Under the pieces are notes generated by a model. The model was not told the DNA's origin, made no database searches, and worked only from the letters and a program-made list of their open reading frames with translations. Positions 62,056 through 64,000 of a stretch of 64,000 nt of DNA are shown here, piece by piece. Numbering within the stretch: position 1 is the stretch's first letter; every line of letters begins with the position of its first letter. A program made the position numbers and the translations under genes. The stretch is from Aptenodytes patagonicus. Taxonomy: Eukaryota > Chordata > Aves > Sphenisciformes > Spheniscidae. The stretch covers positions 13,868,417-13,932,416 of the forward strand of contig NC_134959.1 in NCBI RefSeq assembly GCF_965638725.1. The letters are read 5' to 3'.

Positions 62056-64000
62056 CTGTGTAACAAAAAATAAGATGCAATTACTAAAGCAATTGACAAA
62101 AAAAGCAACAAAAAACATTCGAGGCAAAAAAACCACAAAGGAATTAAGGAGTATGGGCAGAACATTTTCCATTTCAAATTATTTAACTGTTTAAGTGAAA
62201 CTGTCAATGAACCAGAGCACCAGCACAGGATAATAGTCTCCGGATGTTACAGAAATACCGAGGCAAAGCAGAGATGTTTATTTACAAAGCAGGAGACACT
62301 GATCCCATGACAGTTTTATTACAATGTGGGGTTTTTTACCTCTTGTGCCAAACAGTAGACTTTGATTTGCTCTGATAGATACCAACATGTGAATGTGACA
62401 TTTGCTCACTGTCCCATTAATAGCACATTTTATTAATTGGGAAAGCAAACCTAGTTTGTACTTTAGCTCATTTTGGACAAAGTCACCTATATTTAAAGAG
62501 CAGAGTCTTTTTGTTTTGGGCTGTATTTTTTTAAATTTACAATGAAGATAATTAAAAATGATCTCCAGAGTCATCTGGAAAATCTGATCAAAATCCAGTC
62601 ATTATGAATCACTTATTTTGGTGAAAAAGACCCACTCTGAAAAGCATACAAAAACCTGCCTTTCAAAAATAAATATAAACCCCTTTAAAGCTTCAGAGGT
62701 GACCTGAGATATACACTTGTGAGTGAACGGTCACCGACAAGTTCTTGCTGGCATTTAAAAGCTTTGCTACCTAGTAAAATGGTGCATCCATTGAGGATGG
62801 GGAATACTTTTTACTGTTTGAGTGCTGTCTAGCACATAGGGAACAAACCGCCCGCCAACAATACTAATGCTTTAGCCCTGTCTGTGTGAAGGGCAGGACT
62901 GCTGCTTTAATCCCCTTCTCCCTGAGACCGGCAGCACCTGCCCAAGGCAGGTTCCCAAAGGAAGTTCCCCACTCTCTGCCCATCAGCACCCCCCACGCAG
63001 CACCTGCACCTCTTTACTGGAGTGAGGACCCTTCCCCTTCCATCACTGCCACAAATACACCCAACATATTGTCTGTACAGTGGGACTCCAGTATCTCTAC
63101 AGGTCTTCACGAAACTCTGCTTTGTGCATCTAATCAGCAGTAATACAATGTCTTCGTTATGCAGCATCCTTCAAGTTTTAAAATCTCTTTCTATTAACCC
63201 ATTGTGTGGCCACTTTTTTTAAATTTTAAGAACTCATGGCTTAAAGATATCCTTATTCAAATATGTCAGCTTATACTTTAATCCCGAGTTAAACACAAAT
63301 TCAATAGCAACATTAAAAAGCAAACAGGTGACTGTAAGTAATGTTGGAATGTGCGTCCCCTACTCTTCCACAGGATAGCATCTTTCATCATCACATTAAG
63401 AAAAGGCTGAAATGTATTTTATTGAGATTTGAATATAAATTGAGTTAAGCCAAGCAATCAGAGTAGCTTGTGAGGATTTAATTTGGTATAATTACAAAAT
63501 TAATAAATAAAATTTGGAAGGATTAGTTAACAATCTATTTCAATTTGATTTTCAGATTGTGCCCTCCCAATTTCTTTCTGTTACCCTTCAGTATTAACCA
63601 CTGACTTGACTACCAAGGCAAGCACATGGCTTCCTGACTGCCAGCACTTCAACATGCCAGCGGTTTTCCCTCGTAATTCTAAAACTTCTGTCAGTTAGGA
63701 AACCAGGTCAGATCTCAAAGACAACAAGGGATAACCACTTGCTGCTCCAATATCCACTGTCCTCACTCACTGTTACCACAAAGCACCACCATTAACTTCA
63801 TACACTAACCAAAAGAAGTGAAATATTAAAATCCAGAAGAATGGAGAGTCAGCAATAAACTAATGAGATGCTCAGGATACTTGTTTTTGTCTTCCTCAGA
63901 GATACAGCCCATTTCCATGTGAACAAAACCAATTCCTAGGCTGATGAAGCCCAGCCTGCCTCAAAATAATCGGCAAGTTGTTCTTTTAGCTACTTCTCTC
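62056..64000 (-). other. URI1: URI1 intron, partial (continues past right edge)
   Basis: No further URI1 exon is visible up to base 64000, so this is at least 1.9 kb of intron. It holds a GC-rich patch at about 62880..63060 and a possible old LINE tail near 62808..62872. Confidence 0.8.
62808..62872 (+). mobile_element. Possible CR1/L3-type LINE 3' tail remnant
   Basis: The string GTGCTGTCTAGCACATAGGG followed by an A/T-rich AATACTAATGC stretch resembles the common tail of old L3/CR1 LINEs in amniotes (GTACAGCACCTAGCACAATGGGG type). The identification is from memory and only about 60 bp are alignable. Confidence 0.35.

Noticed and set aside
62278..62574. 98-codon minus-strand frame considered as an extra URI1 exon
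   Set aside because: Its translation does not resemble URI1 and no suitable splice sites in phase were found.

Overview
The window looks like vertebrate nuclear DNA, most likely from a bird or another sauropsid. The one gene I recognise is split by introns with GT-AG boundaries. Interspersed repeats are sparse and old: a CR1-like LINE fragment, a hAT transposase fragment, palindromic MITE-like pieces and a MIR/CORE-SINE-like piece. I see no Alu, B1 or young L1. The species cannot be fixed from the sequence alone.

The gene is URI1 (unconventional prefoldin RPB5 interactor 1), on the minus strand at the right end. Five exons (62055..61875, 61292..61025, 60446..60304, 58643..58385, 56073..55885) join in frame, with compatible phases at every junction. 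They encode the C-terminal 345 residues and the stop codon. The prefoldin-like N-terminal part lies beyond the right edge. A 3' UTR of about 0.6 kb ends near an ATTAAA signal at 55279..55284 followed by a GU-rich tract.

Positions 1..55 kb lie downstream of URI1, and I can support no protein-coding gene there. In mammals the 3' side of URI1 faces a gene-poor interval leading to ZNF536 and TSHZ3, so this is plausibly the matching regulatory desert; that is inference. The left and middle parts (1..43 kb) are mostly AT-rich single-copy DNA with short simple repeats and old transposon pieces. They also hold several AT-rich, homeobox-motif-rich blocks that could be conserved noncoding elements.

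From about 43.7 to 54.1 kb the character changes. Several short CpG-rich islands, the strongest at 51110..51556 with an RFX X-box-like site just beside it, alternate with AT-rich blocks. These are not the URI1 promoter, which must lie off the right edge. They suggest an unannotated transcript or a distal developmental-gene promoter or enhancer.

The items most worth checking are this CpG cluster, an 88-bp near-perfect hairpin at 43643..43730, a 38-codon minus-strand ORF at 31581..31697 with coding-like composition, and a 149-codon minus-strand ORF at 12494..12943. I found no rRNA, CRISPR or intact mobile element, and I did not recognise any tRNA gene.
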